This document shows, one piece after another, positions 29,275-39,730 of a stretch of DNA of 64,000 nucleotides. Source of the DNA: Fodinibacter sp963811825 (GTDB lineage Bacteria; Actinomycetota; Actinomycetes; Actinomycetales; Dermatophilaceae); the NCBI GenBank assembly GCA_963811825.1, contig CAWESS010000022.1, forward strand, positions 124,001 through 188,000. Direction: 5' to 3'. A model generated the notes under the pieces. It had not been told where the DNA came from and did not search any database. It saw only the letters and a list, made by a program, of their open reading frames with translations. The position numbers were made by a program, and so were the translations under genes. Each line of letters starts with the position of its first letter. The stretch's first letter is position 1.

Positions 29275-30455
29275 TCAGCCGATGAGGTGCTCCATCGCCA
29301 GGTGCTGGAGGGCGACGAAGCCGAAGTCGCGCTCGGCGGCCTTGTCCGGGTCGAACCCGTCGTCGGTGGCGAGGAAGTCGGCGACGCACTCGCCGGCGTC
29401 AAGGGTCGGCTGCGCGAGCTCCATCACCCCGGCGTAGGCCATGGCCTCCTGCACGCGGGGGTCGGCGCGGAAGGCGCGGGCCTTGTCGGCGAGCATGAGG
29501 TAGGTCGACATGCAGGCCCGGGCCGACTCCCACACGCCGTCCATGTACTCGGTGCGCGAGGGCTTGTAGTCGAAGTGCCGGGGCCCGGTGTAGCGCGGGC
29601 CGTCGGGGTGGTTCGGGAAGCCGTTCTCGAGCAGGTCGACGGTGAAGAAGGCGGAGGTGAGGTCGCCGTGGCCGAAGACGAGGTCCTGGTCGTACTTCAG
29701 GCCGCGCTGGCCGTTGAGGTCGATGTGGAAGAGCTTGTCGCTCCACAGGGCCTGGCCCAGGTGCCGTGGGTGTAGTTCAGGCCGGCCATCTGCTCGTGCC
29801 CGGTCTCGGGGTTGAGGCCGACGATGTCGCCGTGCTCGAGCTCGGCGATCAGCGCCAGGGCGTGGCCGGCGGTGGGCAGGAAGATGTCACCGCGGGGCTC
29901 GTTGGGCTTGGGCTCCAACGCGATGCGCAGGTCGTAGCCCTGGGCCTTGATGTGCCCGGCGACGGTGTCCAGGCCCTCCTTGTACCGGTCCATCGCGCTG
30001 TGCACGTCCTTGGACCCGTCGTACTCACTGCCCTCACGCCCACCCCACATGACGAAGGTGGTCGCGCCCAGCTCGGCCGCGAGGTCGACCGCGGAGAGGA
30101 TCTTGCGCAGCCCGAACCGGCGCACACCGCGGTCGTTGGAGGTCAGACCGCCGTCCTTGAACACCGGGTGGCTGAAGGTGTTCGTCGTGACCATCTCGAT
30201 GACCAGGCCCGACGCGTCGGTCGCCTCCTTGAAACGCGTGAGGATGCCGCGCTTGGTCGCCTCGTCGGCGCCGAAGGGAAAGACGTCGTTGTCGTGGAAG
30301 GTGACGCCCCACGCGCCGAGCTCGGCCAGCTTGTCGCTGTACTCCCACGGGTCCAGCGCGGGCCGGCTCGCGGACCCGAAGGGGTCCACCCCGAGCCAGC
30401 CGACGGTCCACAGGCCGAACGAGAACTTGTCTTCCGGGGTGGGCTGACGGTGCAT
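29275..30455 (-). CDS. xylA: xylose isomerase (one frame break)
   Basis: About 393 aa after repair, the usual actinomycete size. ATG 30455 with GAAGGAG upstream. Active-site and metal motifs: FHDND, WGGREGSEYD, LEPKPNEPRGD, GLNPETGHEQMAGLN and, after the break, FHIDLNGQRG. The frame slips near 29757-29762, where one C is missing from a short run; the second part (29756-29275) includes FDYKPSRTEYMDGVWESA. Interconverts xylose and xylulose. Divergent from a ROK repressor with a perfect palindrome between the two. A one-base source error is more likely than decay. Confidence 0.92.
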
Positions 30456-30480
30456 GGTGGCTCCTTCGACGCATGTTTGT

Positions 30481-30494
30481 TGTTTCATGAAACA
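30481..30494. promoter_or_regulatory. palindromic operator between xylA and ROK regulator
   Basis: TGTTTCATGAAACA is a perfect 14-bp palindrome, 26 bases upstream of xylA and 29 bases upstream of the ROK gene. Position and symmetry fit a ROK/XylR binding site controlling both genes. Confidence 0.7.
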
Positions 30495-30523
30495 TATTAC
30501 GGGAGTGGCAGTAGGGTCAAGCG

Positions 30524-31784
30524 GTGCCGCCGAACGATCCCGCCGCGCCGTCGAGCCGCACGTCCGGTGCCCGGCAGTCCTCGCTGCGCGCGAGCAACCT
30601 CGGCCTCGTGGCCCGCACCGTCTGCGCCTCACCCGAGCCGATCTCCCGCGCCGGGGTGGCGTTGCGCACCTCGATGACGCGCTCCACGGCATCCCGGCTC
30701 GTCGACGACCTCGTGGCCGCGGGGGCTGCTCGACGAGCTCGAGCCCGCCGGGACCACCGGGCCGGGCCGTCCGGCGACGCCGCTCGTCGCCGGCGACGGG
30801 CTGGCCGCCCTCGGGCCTGCAGGTCAACGCCGGGTTCCTGGCCGCGCGGGTCGTTGACCTGCGAGGGCGGGTCGTGGCCGAGCAGGTCGAGGCGGCCGAC
30901 TTCGTCGGCTCGCAGCCGGGGCCCACCCTGCGCCGGCTCGCCGCGCTGCGCCGTCGAGGTCCTCGAACGGATGCCGTCCGGCATCCGCCTCGTCGGGGGC
31001 GGGTTGGCCCTTCCGGGCGTCGTGTCCACGGCGACCGGGCACGCTGTTGCTCGCCCCGAACCTCGGCTGGACCGACGTCGACCGGGCTCCGCGCCGACCT
31101 CCTGCGACACCGGCGCGGGGCAGTCGGCCGGTGGGCGGCCCCTGCGGGTCGGCAACGAGGCGGACCTCGCCGCCCGCACGGTCGCCGAGACGGCTCCCGG
31201 CCGCCCGGGTGCGCTGCGCGACTTCGTCTACCTCTCCGGCGAGATCGGCATCGGCGGCGCGATCGTCGTCGACGGCCGGGTCATGACCGGCCGGCACGGC
31301 TGGGCCGGCGAGATCGGGCACGTCACGGTCGACCCCGACGGGCCGCCGTGCCCGTGCGGGTCGACCGGCTGCCTCGAGCGCTACGCCGGCAAGCACGCGA
31401 TCCTCGACGCCGCCGGGCTCGCCGCACGACTGCACCCCCGAAGAGCTCGCCGCGCTCGCGGCGGCAGGGTGAGCCACGCGCCCGCGCGGCGGTGACCGGC
31501 GCGGCCCGGGCCCTCGGGATCGCCCTCGCCGGCGTGCGTCAACGTCGCTGGACATCCCGGCAGTCGTCCTCGGCGGGCACCTCGGCCAGGTCGCCGAGCC
31601 TCCTGCGACCCGACCTGGAGCAGCCAGCTGCGCTCGCGGGTGCTCTCCGCGCGCTGGGTGACCCCGACGATCGTCGCCGCGTTCCGGCCGACGTCGCCCC
31701 GGGGCGACGGGCGCCGCGCTGCTCGAGCTGTCGAACGTGCTCGCCGACCCGGCGACGTGGCTCGGTCACCGCAACGCCTCATGA
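30524..31784 (+). CDS. ROK family transcriptional regulator (XylR-like), several frame breaks
   Basis: GTG 30524. N-terminal winged helix (SGARQSSLRASNLGLVARTV, SRAGVALRTSMTRSTASRLV), then the ROK sugar-kinase-like body scattered over frames: LGLQVNAGFLAARVVDLRGR, GGLALPGVVSTATG, NLGWTDVD, VGNEADLAARTVAE, and in one clean stretch FVYLSGEIGIGGAI, GWAGEIGHVTVDPDGPPCPC and GSTGCLERYAG. The CxCGxxGCxE zinc motif is complete. The tail (LGIALAG, LLRPDLE, VLADPATWLGHRNAS) reaches a stop at 31784. At least six one-base changes. It overlaps the next start by ATGA. Represses xylose genes in the absence of sugar, by family analogy. Confidence 0.8.
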
Positions 31785-32828
31785 GCGAGCAGACATGGGC
31801 CACGATCCTGTCGGTGGTCGTGGTGTCCTTCGTACCGGGAGTGCTGACGCGCCCTGTTCCTGTGGGCACGGCGGCGCGACATCCGGGCCCTGCGCAACGG
31901 CTTCCTCGCCATGTTCCTCTTCTACAGCCTGGGCTCGCTCGTCGTGTCGGCGGTCACTGCCTTCCAGCTCGGACAGAGCGTCGTCGCGTTCGTGTGGAGC
32001 GTCTTCGGCGTGCTCCTGCTCCTCGGCGTCCTGGCCCTTGCCCTCTCTCCTCGTGGCGAACGGCCTGCGGATGGCGCGGCGCGAGGGCCGCTCGCTCGGC
32101 AACCTGCTCTCGCTGGTCGCGGGGGTCGCACTGTTCGTCACCCCGCTGATCGGCATGGGGCTCGTGGCCCTCACCAGACCCTGGTCGGTGGCGATCGCCG
32201 CGGTCGTGTTCGTCGGGGTCGGGTGGCTCGGTTTCGTCTTCCTGGGCTTTCTCGTGCACACCGTTCTCTACGCGCGCCGGGTGCGTGGAGCAACCGGGAA
32301 CGCGGTCATCGTCCTGGGCTCCCAACTCGTGCGGAACCGGGTCCCGCCGTTGCTCGCCAGCCGACTGTCGGCCGGGATGCGGGCTGCGGAACGTTCCCGG
32401 AGGCGACGGGCCACGCCGTGCCCATCGTGCCCAGCGGCGGCCAGGGTAGGGACGAGGTCCGCCCCGAGGGGGTGGGCATGGCTGAGTGGCTCATCGAGCA
32501 GGGGGTCGACCCCAGCACGGTCATCATCGAGGACACGGCCCGCAACACCGAGGAGAACCTCCTTCTCAGTGTCGGCCTGCTGCGAGAACGAGGCATCGAC
32601 GGCCCCTACCTCGTCGCGACGAGCAACTACCACGCCCCGCGGGCGGCCCTGCAGGCTCGTGACCTCGGCATCGACGCGCAGGTCGTGGGCGGGCCCACGG
32701 CGCGGTACTTCCTGCCGAGCGCCTACCTCCGCGAGTTCGTCGCCGTGCTGCAGGCCCGGCCGAGCACGGTCGTCATCGGGGCCGTCGTCGCCCTGCCCCT
32801 CGCGGTCCTCGCCTTCGGCTTGGCCTGA
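31781..32828 (+). CDS. YdcF/ElyC-type DUF218 membrane protein (frameshifted)
   Basis: ATG 31781 (MSEQTWATILSVVVVSF) overlaps the ROK stop. Membrane segments follow in alternating frames (FLFYSLGSLVVSAVTAF, FGVLLLLGVLALAL, IAAVVFVGVGWLGFVFLGF), then the DUF218 domain: VIVLGSQLV, SGGQGRDEVRPE, EDTARNTEENLLLS and TSNYHAPRAA. A last hydrophobic segment ends the protein at 32828. Four or more one-base breaks. Family members affect envelope integrity; the enzymatic role is not established. About 349 aa after repair. Confidence 0.8.
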
Positions 32829-32860
32829 CGCGACCCTGTCCAGGAGGGCACACTGGGGGG

Positions 32861-33325
32861 ATGAGCAAGCCCTACACCGTCGTGCGCACCATCACCGTCG
32901 AGGCCCCGAGCGAACGCGTTCGGGCCCTGGTCAACGACTTCCACGAGTGGCCGAAGTGGTCGCCGTGGGAGGACGTCGACCCCGCCATGAGCCGCACCTT
33001 CTCCGGGCCGGATGCCGGGGTCGGCGCCGGCTACGCGTGGGAGGGCAACCGCAAGGCCGGCAAGGGGTCGATGACGGTCACCGGCGACACACCCCAGCAG
33101 GTGGACATCGACCTGCGGTTCGAGAAGCCCTTCGCCGCGAACAACCGCATCGAGCTCGTCATGACGCCGCAGGGTGACACCACGACGGCCGTCGAGTGGC
33201 GGATGCACGGCGAGCTGAGCGGGTTCACGCGCGTCTTCTCGGTGGTCAAGTCCATGGACTCGTTGGTCGGCCCCGACTTCGAGAAGGGACTGGCCAAGCT
33301 CAAGAGCGCGGCCGAGAGCGCGTGA
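32861..33325 (+). CDS. SRPBCC family protein
   Basis: 154 aa, ATG 32861. The START-like fold is seen in VRTITVEAPSERVRALVND then FHEWPKWSPWEDVDP and the long C-terminal helix DFEKGLAKLKSAAES. Binds an unknown hydrophobic ligand. Its stop overlaps the GTG of the next gene. Confidence 0.9.
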   Translation: MSKPYTVVRTITVEAPSERVRALVNDFHEWPKWSPWEDVDPAMSRTFSGPDAGVGAGYAWEGNRKAGKGSMTVTGDTPQQVDIDLRFEKPFAANNRIELVMTPQGDTTTAVEWRMHGELSGFTRVFSVVKSMDSLVGPDFEKGLAKLKSAAESA

Positions 33326-33975
33326 ACCCGACTCGACCTGAGGGACGCGCGTCGCCGCCAGACCTGCTGGTACTGCACGCGGTGCGAGTCATGGGGATGG
33401 CGGACCCGGCATCCGTCGCGCGACGCACGGGACTGGGCGATGAGGTGGTGCTCGAGCAGCTGCTCGACGACCAGGCGCGGGGGTGGGTGCAGCACGTGGC
33501 CTTCGCCGACCTCGCCGGGTGGGCCCTCACCGAGTCCGGACGCGTCGAGGGGGAGCGGCGGTTGGCCGCCGAGCTCGACCACACCGGCGCTCGCGAGACC
33601 GTGGATGCGGCGCACCGCACGTTCCTTCGCCAGAATGCCCGCTTCCTCGCCACGGTGACCCGGTGGCAGCTCCGACCCCAGCCGGGTGACCCGCTCGCGG
33701 CGAACACCCACGACGACCCGGAGTGGGACGGCCGGGTGCTCGACGAGCTCGCGGACCACGGCCGCCGCCTCGAGTCGGTGTGCGCGGTCCTGGCGGGAGG
33801 GCTCGGCCGGTTCGCCGGCTACGACGACCGGTACGCCGCCGCCCTCGAACGAGCGGATGCCGGGCAGCTCGCCTGGGTGGACGCCCCCGGGATCGAGTCG
33901 TGCCACACCGTGTGGATCCAGCTGCACGAGGACCTCGTGGCCACCCTCGGCGTGGAGCGCGGATCGCAGGCCTGA
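33322..33975 (+). CDS. winged-helix-like protein of unknown function
   Basis: 217 aa from GTG 33322, which overlaps the preceding stop (GTGA). The first about 80 residues (VMGMADPASVARRTGLGDEV, GWALTESGRVEGERRL) read as a MarR-like winged helix; residues 90-215 are helical with WDGRVLDELADHGRRLESV. No Cys or membrane segment. Related hypothetical proteins occur in actinomycetes; I cannot name a family. Co-transcribed with the SRPBCC gene. Confidence 0.75.
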   Translation: MNPTRPEGRASPPDLLVLHAVRVMGMADPASVARRTGLGDEVVLEQLLDDQARGWVQHVAFADLAGWALTESGRVEGERRLAAELDHTGARETVDAAHRTFLRQNARFLATVTRWQLRPQPGDPLAANTHDDPEWDGRVLDELADHGRRLESVCAVLAGGLGRFAGYDDRYAAALERADAGQLAWVDAPGIESCHTVWIQLHEDLVATLGVERGSQA

Positions 33976-34069
33976 CCGAGCCTCGTCGTATCAGCACGAC
34001 AGCGGTGCTCCTCCTGTGAGCCAGAAGGGGGATCCGCACGGGCTTCCCCACCCACAGGGAGGCACGACC

Positions 34070-36295
34070 ATGACCACCAAGCCACGACGACCGCTCGGCG
34101 AACCCCGGACGAGGGTCGAGGTGTCCGAGAAGCTCGTCTCGCTCCGGCACCAGACGCTTGCTCTGTCGGCGTTCATCGACCTCGACGGACCCCTGCCCAC
34201 CGACCTCATCGATGCCGAGGCCATCTCCGGCAGCACGACGTTCGAGGAGATCACCTGTGTCGGGCTGACCCCCTCGATGGACCAGCTCACCGCCGTCGTC
34301 CGCATCCACGCCGGCTCCGGCTACTCCGGGCCGCTGTGTGCAGCCGGGTCGACCGAGCACGTGCGCTTCTTCGTCTCCACGGACGACGGGGCCACGTGGA
34401 CGGATGCCGGAACGGACTCCTTCGCCGTCCACGACACCACCGGGCCGCGCCCGCTCGACCACGCGGTGAACGTCGTCGCCCCGATGCGGCACACGCTGTG
34501 CTGGATCGAGAACCACCCGTTGGTCCGGGCGATCCTCTCGTGGAACGTCGCACCCCCGGCCGGCAACCCGAACTGGTCACCGCCGTGGGGCAACGTCGTC
34601 GACGTGCGGGTGCGGCCCCGCAGCCGCCGCTTCCCGAAGCTCTTGGACCTCATCGAGGTCGGCGCGATCAAGATCCCGAAGAACCTCGCGGCGACGCTCG
34701 TCCTCGACAGCCCGATCACGTTCACCCCGGCTCCGAGCCCGGCCGTGGCCGAGCTCGCGAAGACCTACGCCGACGCCAAGGTGCCGGCACACCGGTTCGC
34801 GCTCCCGGCCTACCTCGCGGCGAGCCAGGGCGGGCTCCAGGCACCAGCCGTCACCACGGCCATCGACGCCAAGGCCGCCGATGCCAAGACCGTCGGTGGG
34901 GCCTTCGGCGCCGTGCTGTCCGAGATCAACCTCTCGGGCAAGGACTTCCTCCTCGGCCTGTTCAAGACCGACGGCGACACCTCGTTCGAGGAGCTCGGCT
35001 GCATCGGCTACGACCCGGTCGAGGACGCCCTCGTCGGGGTGTTCACCGTGAAGCGGCCTTCGGGCTACAGCGGTGGCCCCTGCACGGACGGTTCCACCGA
35101 GCACGTCGCGTTCTGGGTGGACTGGGGCAGTGGCTGGGAGTACGTCGGCACGACGGCGACGACCGTCCACGACGAGGACGTGCCCGACGAGGGCCTGCAC
35201 TACTCCGTCTACCACCCGCTCGGTTCCTACTCCCACCGCCGCGCGTGCTCCGACGGGCCGGTCCAGCCACGCGTGCGCGCCATCCTGTCCTGGCAGCAGG
35301 CCCCGCCCCCCGGGGACCCCAACTGGCGCCCGACGTGGGGCAATCGCGAGGAGACGAGCTTCGAGCTGCCGGCCGGTGCCGTGACACCGCTCTCCCCGGT
35401 GCTCGAGAGCGTCAGCGGGTACGCCGCCTGCCAGATCGACGCGGCGACCGGACGCACGATCGTGCACCAGCGCCCCTTCGGTGGTGGCATCTCGATCGCC
35501 GGGTTCATCCCCGGTGCTCCCGACCGGTCCTCACCGCCGATGAAGTACCGCCTCGTGGCCCGCCAGATCGGCTCGGGCGGAGCGGTGCTCGCGACTGAGC
35601 CGCTGACCACGACCTTCGGTGTCTGGGTCACGGAGTCGGTCGGTGGCGGCGCCCCGACGCAGTACGTCGTGAACCAGGTGGCGGACAGCAGCGGCTGGTT
35701 CACCTACCTCGACGACCCCGACCCCTCGGGCACCGGCTGGCGCCGGGTCGTGGGCAACCTGCTCTACCCGTGGCAGTCGATTCCGCGGACCGGCCTCTGG
35801 GAGATCGAGCTCCGCGCCAAGGACGCAGGTGGGACGGAGTACGCGGCCCAGGTCATCCAGTGCCCGGACTCCACGACCCGCCAGCGCGTCCGGCTCCACC
35901 TCGACCAGGCTGAGCCGACGGTGGACGTCGAGATCACGAGCTACCGGATGCCGGGCCAGCCCGCGATCCCGGCCGGCTCGTGCATGAAGTTCCCGGTCGG
36001 TGCGATCCTGGCCGGCACCTTCACGGCCACCGACGAGCACTTCGACAGCATCGGGCTCGCCATCGAGGGTGCGGCGTACACCGCGAACACTCCCGGCGGA
36101 GTGCCGCGCTGGACGCTCAGCGGTGCCACGGCATACCCGGCGGCATCGACGAACGGCACCTCGGGGACGTGGGAGTTCGACACGGCCGGCATGCAGGCGT
36201 GCGGCTACGTCCTGCGGGCCACCGCGGTCGACCGAACCGTCAACGGTGCCGGCGGGTGGCGCGACGTGGACGTCGAGGGCTTCTCGCTCGAGTGA
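34070..36295 (+). CDS. 741-aa protein with internal duplicated module, unknown function
   Basis: ATG 34070 with AGGGAGG at 34056-34062. No signal peptide or membrane segment. Two modules of about 140 residues, roughly 55-185 and 300-440, align: (TT/TS)FEE(I/L).C(V/I)G, (R)(I/.)..GSGYSGPLC versus RPSGYSGGPC, GSTEHV.F, VHD, then RAILSW..(A)PP.G(N/D)PNW and WGN. The C-terminal 300 residues are beta-rich (WELRAKD-type and CGYVLRATAVDR text). Each module has a matched Cys pair. The same module turns up in many unrelated bacteria with no known role. Monogenic. Confidence 0.8.
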   Translation: MTTKPRRPLGEPRTRVEVSEKLVSLRHQTLALSAFIDLDGPLPTDLIDAEAISGSTTFEEITCVGLTPSMDQLTAVVRIHAGSGYSGPLCAAGSTEHVRFFVSTDDGATWTDAGTDSFAVHDTTGPRPLDHAVNVVAPMRHTLCWIENHPLVRAILSWNVAPPAGNPNWSPPWGNVVDVRVRPRSRRFPKLLDLIEVGAIKIPKNLAATLVLDSPITFTPAPSPAVAELAKTYADAKVPAHRFALPAYLAASQGGLQAPAVTTAIDAKAADAKTVGGAFGAVLSEINLSGKDFLLGLFKTDGDTSFEELGCIGYDPVEDALVGVFTVKRPSGYSGGPCTDGSTEHVAFWVDWGSGWEYVGTTATTVHDEDVPDEGLHYSVYHPLGSYSHRRACSDGPVQPRVRAILSWQQAPPPGDPNWRPTWGNREETSFELPAGAVTPLSPVLESVSGYAACQIDAATGRTIVHQRPFGGGISIAGFIPGAPDRSSPPMKYRLVARQIGSGGAVLATEPLTTTFGVWVTESVGGGAPTQYVVNQVADSSGWFTYLDDPDPSGTGWRRVVGNLLYPWQSIPRTGLWEIELRAKDAGGTEYAAQVIQCPDSTTRQRVRLHLDQAEPTVDVEITSYRMPGQPAIPAGSCMKFPVGAILAGTFTATDEHFDSIGLAIEGAAYTANTPGGVPRWTLSGATAYPAASTNGTSGTWEFDTAGMQACGYVLRATAVDRTVNGAGGWRDVDVEGFSLE

Positions 36296-36334
36296 CCTGA
36301 CGTCTGATCGGCTCGGGCCGGTCGTCGGGGCAAC

Positions 36335-36353
36335 CCGGCGGCCGGCCCGCCGG
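36335..36353 (+). terminator. GC hairpin after 741-aa gene
   Basis: CCGGCGG and CCGCCGG are complementary around a 5-base loop, 40 bases after the stop. Short and without a T-tract; a weak call in such GC-rich DNA. Confidence 0.35.
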
Positions 36354-36431
36354 CGTGCTGCCGGGTGAACGGGTGGCGACCCGGGCGGTCAGGGGGTGGC
36401 GCGGCGCGCGCCCAACCGATGGAATGGGCCC

Positions 36432-37328
36432 ATGCCCCAGAAGATGGCCCTGCGCGCCTACATCGACAACCTCCGCACCGAGGGCTACACGGTCCGCGAC
36501 GACCACGGTGACGACCCCATCCTGATCGCCCCGGATGGCAGCGCCGTCGAGACCTGGCGCGAGGACTACCCCTACCCCGACCTGATGTCGCGCAACAGCT
36601 ACGAGGTCGAGAAGTACCTCCTGCAGATCGAGCTGCTGAAGTTCCAGTACTGGACGATGGACAGCGGCGCCAAGCACGTCATCGTCTTCGAGGGGCGTGA
36701 CGCGGCCGGCAAGGGCGGCACGATCAAGCGGTTCACCGAGCACCTCAACCCCCGGGCGGCGCGGGTCGTGGCCCTGACCAAGCCCACCTCGACCGAGGCC
36801 GGCCAGTGGTACTTCCAGCGGTACATCAACCACCTGCCGACCTCGGGTGAGATCGTGATGTTCGACCGCTCCTGGTACAACCGGGCCGGCGTCGAGCGGG
36901 TCATGGGCTTCTGCAGCGACGAGGAGCACGCCACGTTCATCTCGCAGGCACCCGCGTTCGAGCGCATGCTCGTGGAGTCGGGGACGACAGTGACCAAGCT
37001 GTGGTTCTCGGTGACCCAGGACGAGCAGCGCACCCGGTTCGCGATCCGCCAGATCGACCCCGTCCGACGCTGGAAGCTGTCTCCGATGGACCTGGAGAGC
37101 CTGGACCGGTGGGACGCGTACACCGCCGCCAAGGAGGAGATGATCAAGAACACCGACAAGCGCCACGCGCCGTGGCTGACGGTCAAGAGCAACGACAAGA
37201 AGCGGGCCCGGGTCAACGCCCTGCGCGCGTTCCTGCACCAGTTCGAGTACGAGGACAAGGACCACGACGTCGTCTTCGCGCCCGACCCCAAGGTCGTGCG
37301 TCGGGCCAAGTACACGGTCGGCGACTGA
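36432..37328 (+). CDS. ppk2: polyphosphate kinase 2 family protein
   Basis: 298 aa, ATG 36432. P-loop motif GRDAAGKGG at 88-96, Walker B MFDRSWYNR, lid text KLWFSVTQDEQRTRF, and the conserved HAPWLTVKSNDKKRARVN near the end. Transfers phosphate between polyphosphate and (usually) nucleoside diphosphates; the class I length and sequence suggest NDP/NTP interconversion. Intact, monocistronic. Confidence 0.95.
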   Translation: MPQKMALRAYIDNLRTEGYTVRDDHGDDPILIAPDGSAVETWREDYPYPDLMSRNSYEVEKYLLQIELLKFQYWTMDSGAKHVIVFEGRDAAGKGGTIKRFTEHLNPRAARVVALTKPTSTEAGQWYFQRYINHLPTSGEIVMFDRSWYNRAGVERVMGFCSDEEHATFISQAPAFERMLVESGTTVTKLWFSVTQDEQRTRFAIRQIDPVRRWKLSPMDLESLDRWDAYTAAKEEMIKNTDKRHAPWLTVKSNDKKRARVNALRAFLHQFEYEDKDHDVVFAPDPKVVRRAKYTVGD

Positions 37329-37399
37329 GATCGAGCCCGCCCGACGATGACCCGCCCCGACCTGACCGTCCGGGCCGACCTGCTCGCCCGGGGCGGTGG

Positions 37400-37978
37400 T
37401 CAGTCGTCGGACAGGGCCGCGGCAAGCCTGGGGTCGATGAGTTCGACCGCGCGGTCGATCTCGCCGCGCGCCGTGGCGCGGTCGGGGGAGGTGACCAGCA
37501 CCCCGTAGATCAGCCGGAGCACGAGGAGCACGTCGTCGGGGGTGAGCCGCTCGTCGACCAGGCCGGCATCACGGGCGCGGGACATCGGCCGGGAGAGCAC
37601 CCCCTCGAGGCGCTGGGCTCCGGCCCACTCCGGCCGATCGCCGGCATGAACGAGGGCGTCGACGAACGCGGTCGAGTCGATCAGGTGCTCCACGACCCGG
37701 CGCCACAGCACGAGGAAGGCGTCGGGCCCGGTCTGACGGGCCTCGAGCTCCTCGATCTCGTCGATGTTGTCGGTGAACACCGCGAGGGCGAGGTCGGTAC
37801 GGGTCGGGAAGTGGCGGTAGAGCACGCCCTGCCCGACGCCCGCCTCGCGGGCCACGGCACTGAGCGGCACCGCGTACCCCTGCTCGGCGAACAGCCGACG
37901 TCCCGCAGTCACGAGCGCAGCGCGGTTCCCCGCTGCCGCGGCGGGACCCCTGTTGCGCTGGCGCGTCGTGGAGGGCAT
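37400..37978 (-). CDS. TetR family regulator controlling divergent flavoprotein genes
   Basis: 192 aa, ATG 37978. HTH in residues 18-65 (AALVTAGRRLFAEQGYAVPL, REAGVGQGVLYRHFPTRTDL). C-terminal domain of the common TetR_C class. The 32-bp near-perfect dyad at 37984-38015, directly upstream of its own start and of the flavoprotein gene, is the likely operator, so it probably represses both itself and the 38029-40537 genes until a steroid-like or other ligand binds. Confidence 0.93.
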   Translation of the reverse strand: MPSTTRQRNRGPAAAAGNRAALVTAGRRLFAEQGYAVPLSAVAREAGVGQGVLYRHFPTRTDLALAVFTDNIDEIEELEARQTGPDAFLVLWRRVVEHLIDSTAFVDALVHAGDRPEWAGAQRLEGVLSRPMSRARDAGLVDERLTPDDVLLVLRLIYGVLVTSPDRATARGEIDRAVELIDPRLAAALSDD

Positions 37979-37983
37979 GCTTC

Positions 37984-38015
37984 ATCCTATCCGGACAAAG
38001 TTGTCCGGATAGGAT
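37984..38015. promoter_or_regulatory. 32-bp palindromic operator between tetR and flavoprotein gene
   Basis: Arms ATCCTATCCGGACAA (37984-37998) and TTGTCCGGATAGGAT (38001-38015) are perfectly complementary around AG. It lies 6 bases from the tetR start and 13 from the ATG at 38029. Confidence 0.85.
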
Positions 38016-38028
38016 CGAGAGGGCGAAC

Positions 38029-39715
38029 ATGAGCCAGACCTGGGACCACTCCTTCGAGGTCGTCGTCGTCGGCACGGGCGCGGCGGCACTGAGCGCCGCG
38101 GTGACGGCCGCCGATGCCGGCCTCTCCGTGCTGATGATCGAGTCCACGGATCGCTGGGGCGGGAGCAGCGCCATGTCGGGTGGTGGGCTGTGGCTGCCCA
38201 ACAACCCGCTGATGCAGCGCGATGGTGCCGGGGACTCGCGCCAGGAGGCGCTGGACTACCTCGACGTGACGGTCGGGGATGCCGGCCCGGCCGCGTCCCG
38301 GCAGCGCCGGGCCGCCTTCGTCGATGGCGTCGCCCCCTTCGTGGCCCTCGCCGAGCGACTCGGAGTGCGCTTCAGCCGTGCGGCTGAGTACCCCGACTAC
38401 TACCCCGAGCTCCCCGGCGGCAAGGTCGGGCGCGCCGTCGAGGTCGAGCCGTTCGACACCCGAGCACTCGGGTCCTGGTGGGAGTCCTCCCGCGGCCAGG
38501 ACGGCGTACCGGCCCCGGTCAAGACTGACGACTTCTGGCTGCTGCAGCGGGCCTGGTCCTCACCCGACGGGTTCGTGCGCGGAGCCAAGGTCGTCGGCCG
38601 CATCGCCGGGAACCTCGCGCGCGGGCGCCGCCTCGTCGGGATGGGGGCCGCGCTGACGTGCCGCCCTGTTCGACATCGCCGTCCGCCAAGGGGTGCAGGT
38701 GTGGCTGTCCAGCCCGCTGGAGGACCTCGTCATCGAGGACGGCAGGGTGGTGGGTGTCCGCACCATCCAGGACGGCGCCCCGGTGCACGTGCGCGCAGCC
38801 AGGGGTGTCGTGCTCGGTGCCGGTGGTTTCGACCACAACGCGCAGTGGCGCCAGGAGCACCAGGGCGTGGACGGCTCCGCCACCTCCGGAGCCGCAGGCA
38901 ACATCGGCACCGCGATCGCCGTCGCACAGCGCGCCGGCGCCGCCATCGACCTCATGGACGACGCGTGGTGGGGCGGCTCGATCCCCCGACCGACCCCCGA
39001 CGGCCGCGCGGCCTTCCTCGTCAGCGAGCGCTCGGTACCGCACTCCGTCATCGTCGACGCGCGGGGCGACCGCTTCGCGAACGAGTCCGAGTCCTACGTC
39101 GACCTCGGGCACCACCTCCTCGAGCACGCGAAGACCGTGCCCGGCCGCTTCTGGATGGTCACCGACGTGCGGCACGCACGCCGTTACCTCCGCTCGTACG
39201 CGCTCGACCCGCGCGTGACCAAGGCGATGCAGGCGGCCGGCATCCTCCATCGCGCCGACACCCTCGCGGACCTCGCGGGGAAGATCGGGGTCGACCCGGC
39301 CCGGCTCGTGGCGACGATCGAGCGGTTCAACGGCCATGCCCGCACCGGCATCGACCACGACTTCGGCCGTGGCAACTCCGCCTACGACCGCTACTACGGT
39401 GACCCGGGGTCGCAGCCCAACCCCAACCTTGCCCCGATCGAGAAGGGGCCCTTTGCGGCGGTGGAGATCGTCGCCGGTGACCTCGGCACCAAGGGTGGTG
39501 TCGTCACCGACATCCACGCCAGGGTGCTGCGCGAGGACGGATCCGTCATCGACGGCCTCTACGCGGCGGGCAACACCTCCGCGGCGGTCGTCGGGCGCAC
39601 GTACCCCGGCCCCGGCTCCACGTTGGGCCCGGCCTGCGTCTTCGGGCACCTGGCAGCCCGGCACATCGCCACGACCGTGGCCGAGCGGGAGCTTGCGCTC
39701 TCGCAGCAGAGCTGA
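38029..39715 (+). CDS. FAD-dependent 3-ketosteroid-dehydrogenase-like flavoprotein (one frame break)
   Basis: About 562 aa after repair. N-terminal FAD motif VVVVGTGAAA (11-20) and SAMSGGGLWLPNN; after a one-base break near 38665 come RGVVLGAGGFDHNA and the C-terminal KstD-type signature GLYAAGNTSAAVVGRTYPGP then STLGPACVFGHLAARHI. Such enzymes introduce a double bond in ring A of 3-ketosteroids or act on fumarate-like or other ketones; the substrate is not shown by sequence. With the downstream SDR (15 bases on) and the TetR operator it forms a small catabolic operon. Confidence 0.85.
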
Positions 39716-39730
39716 GCGAAGGGAGGGGCC

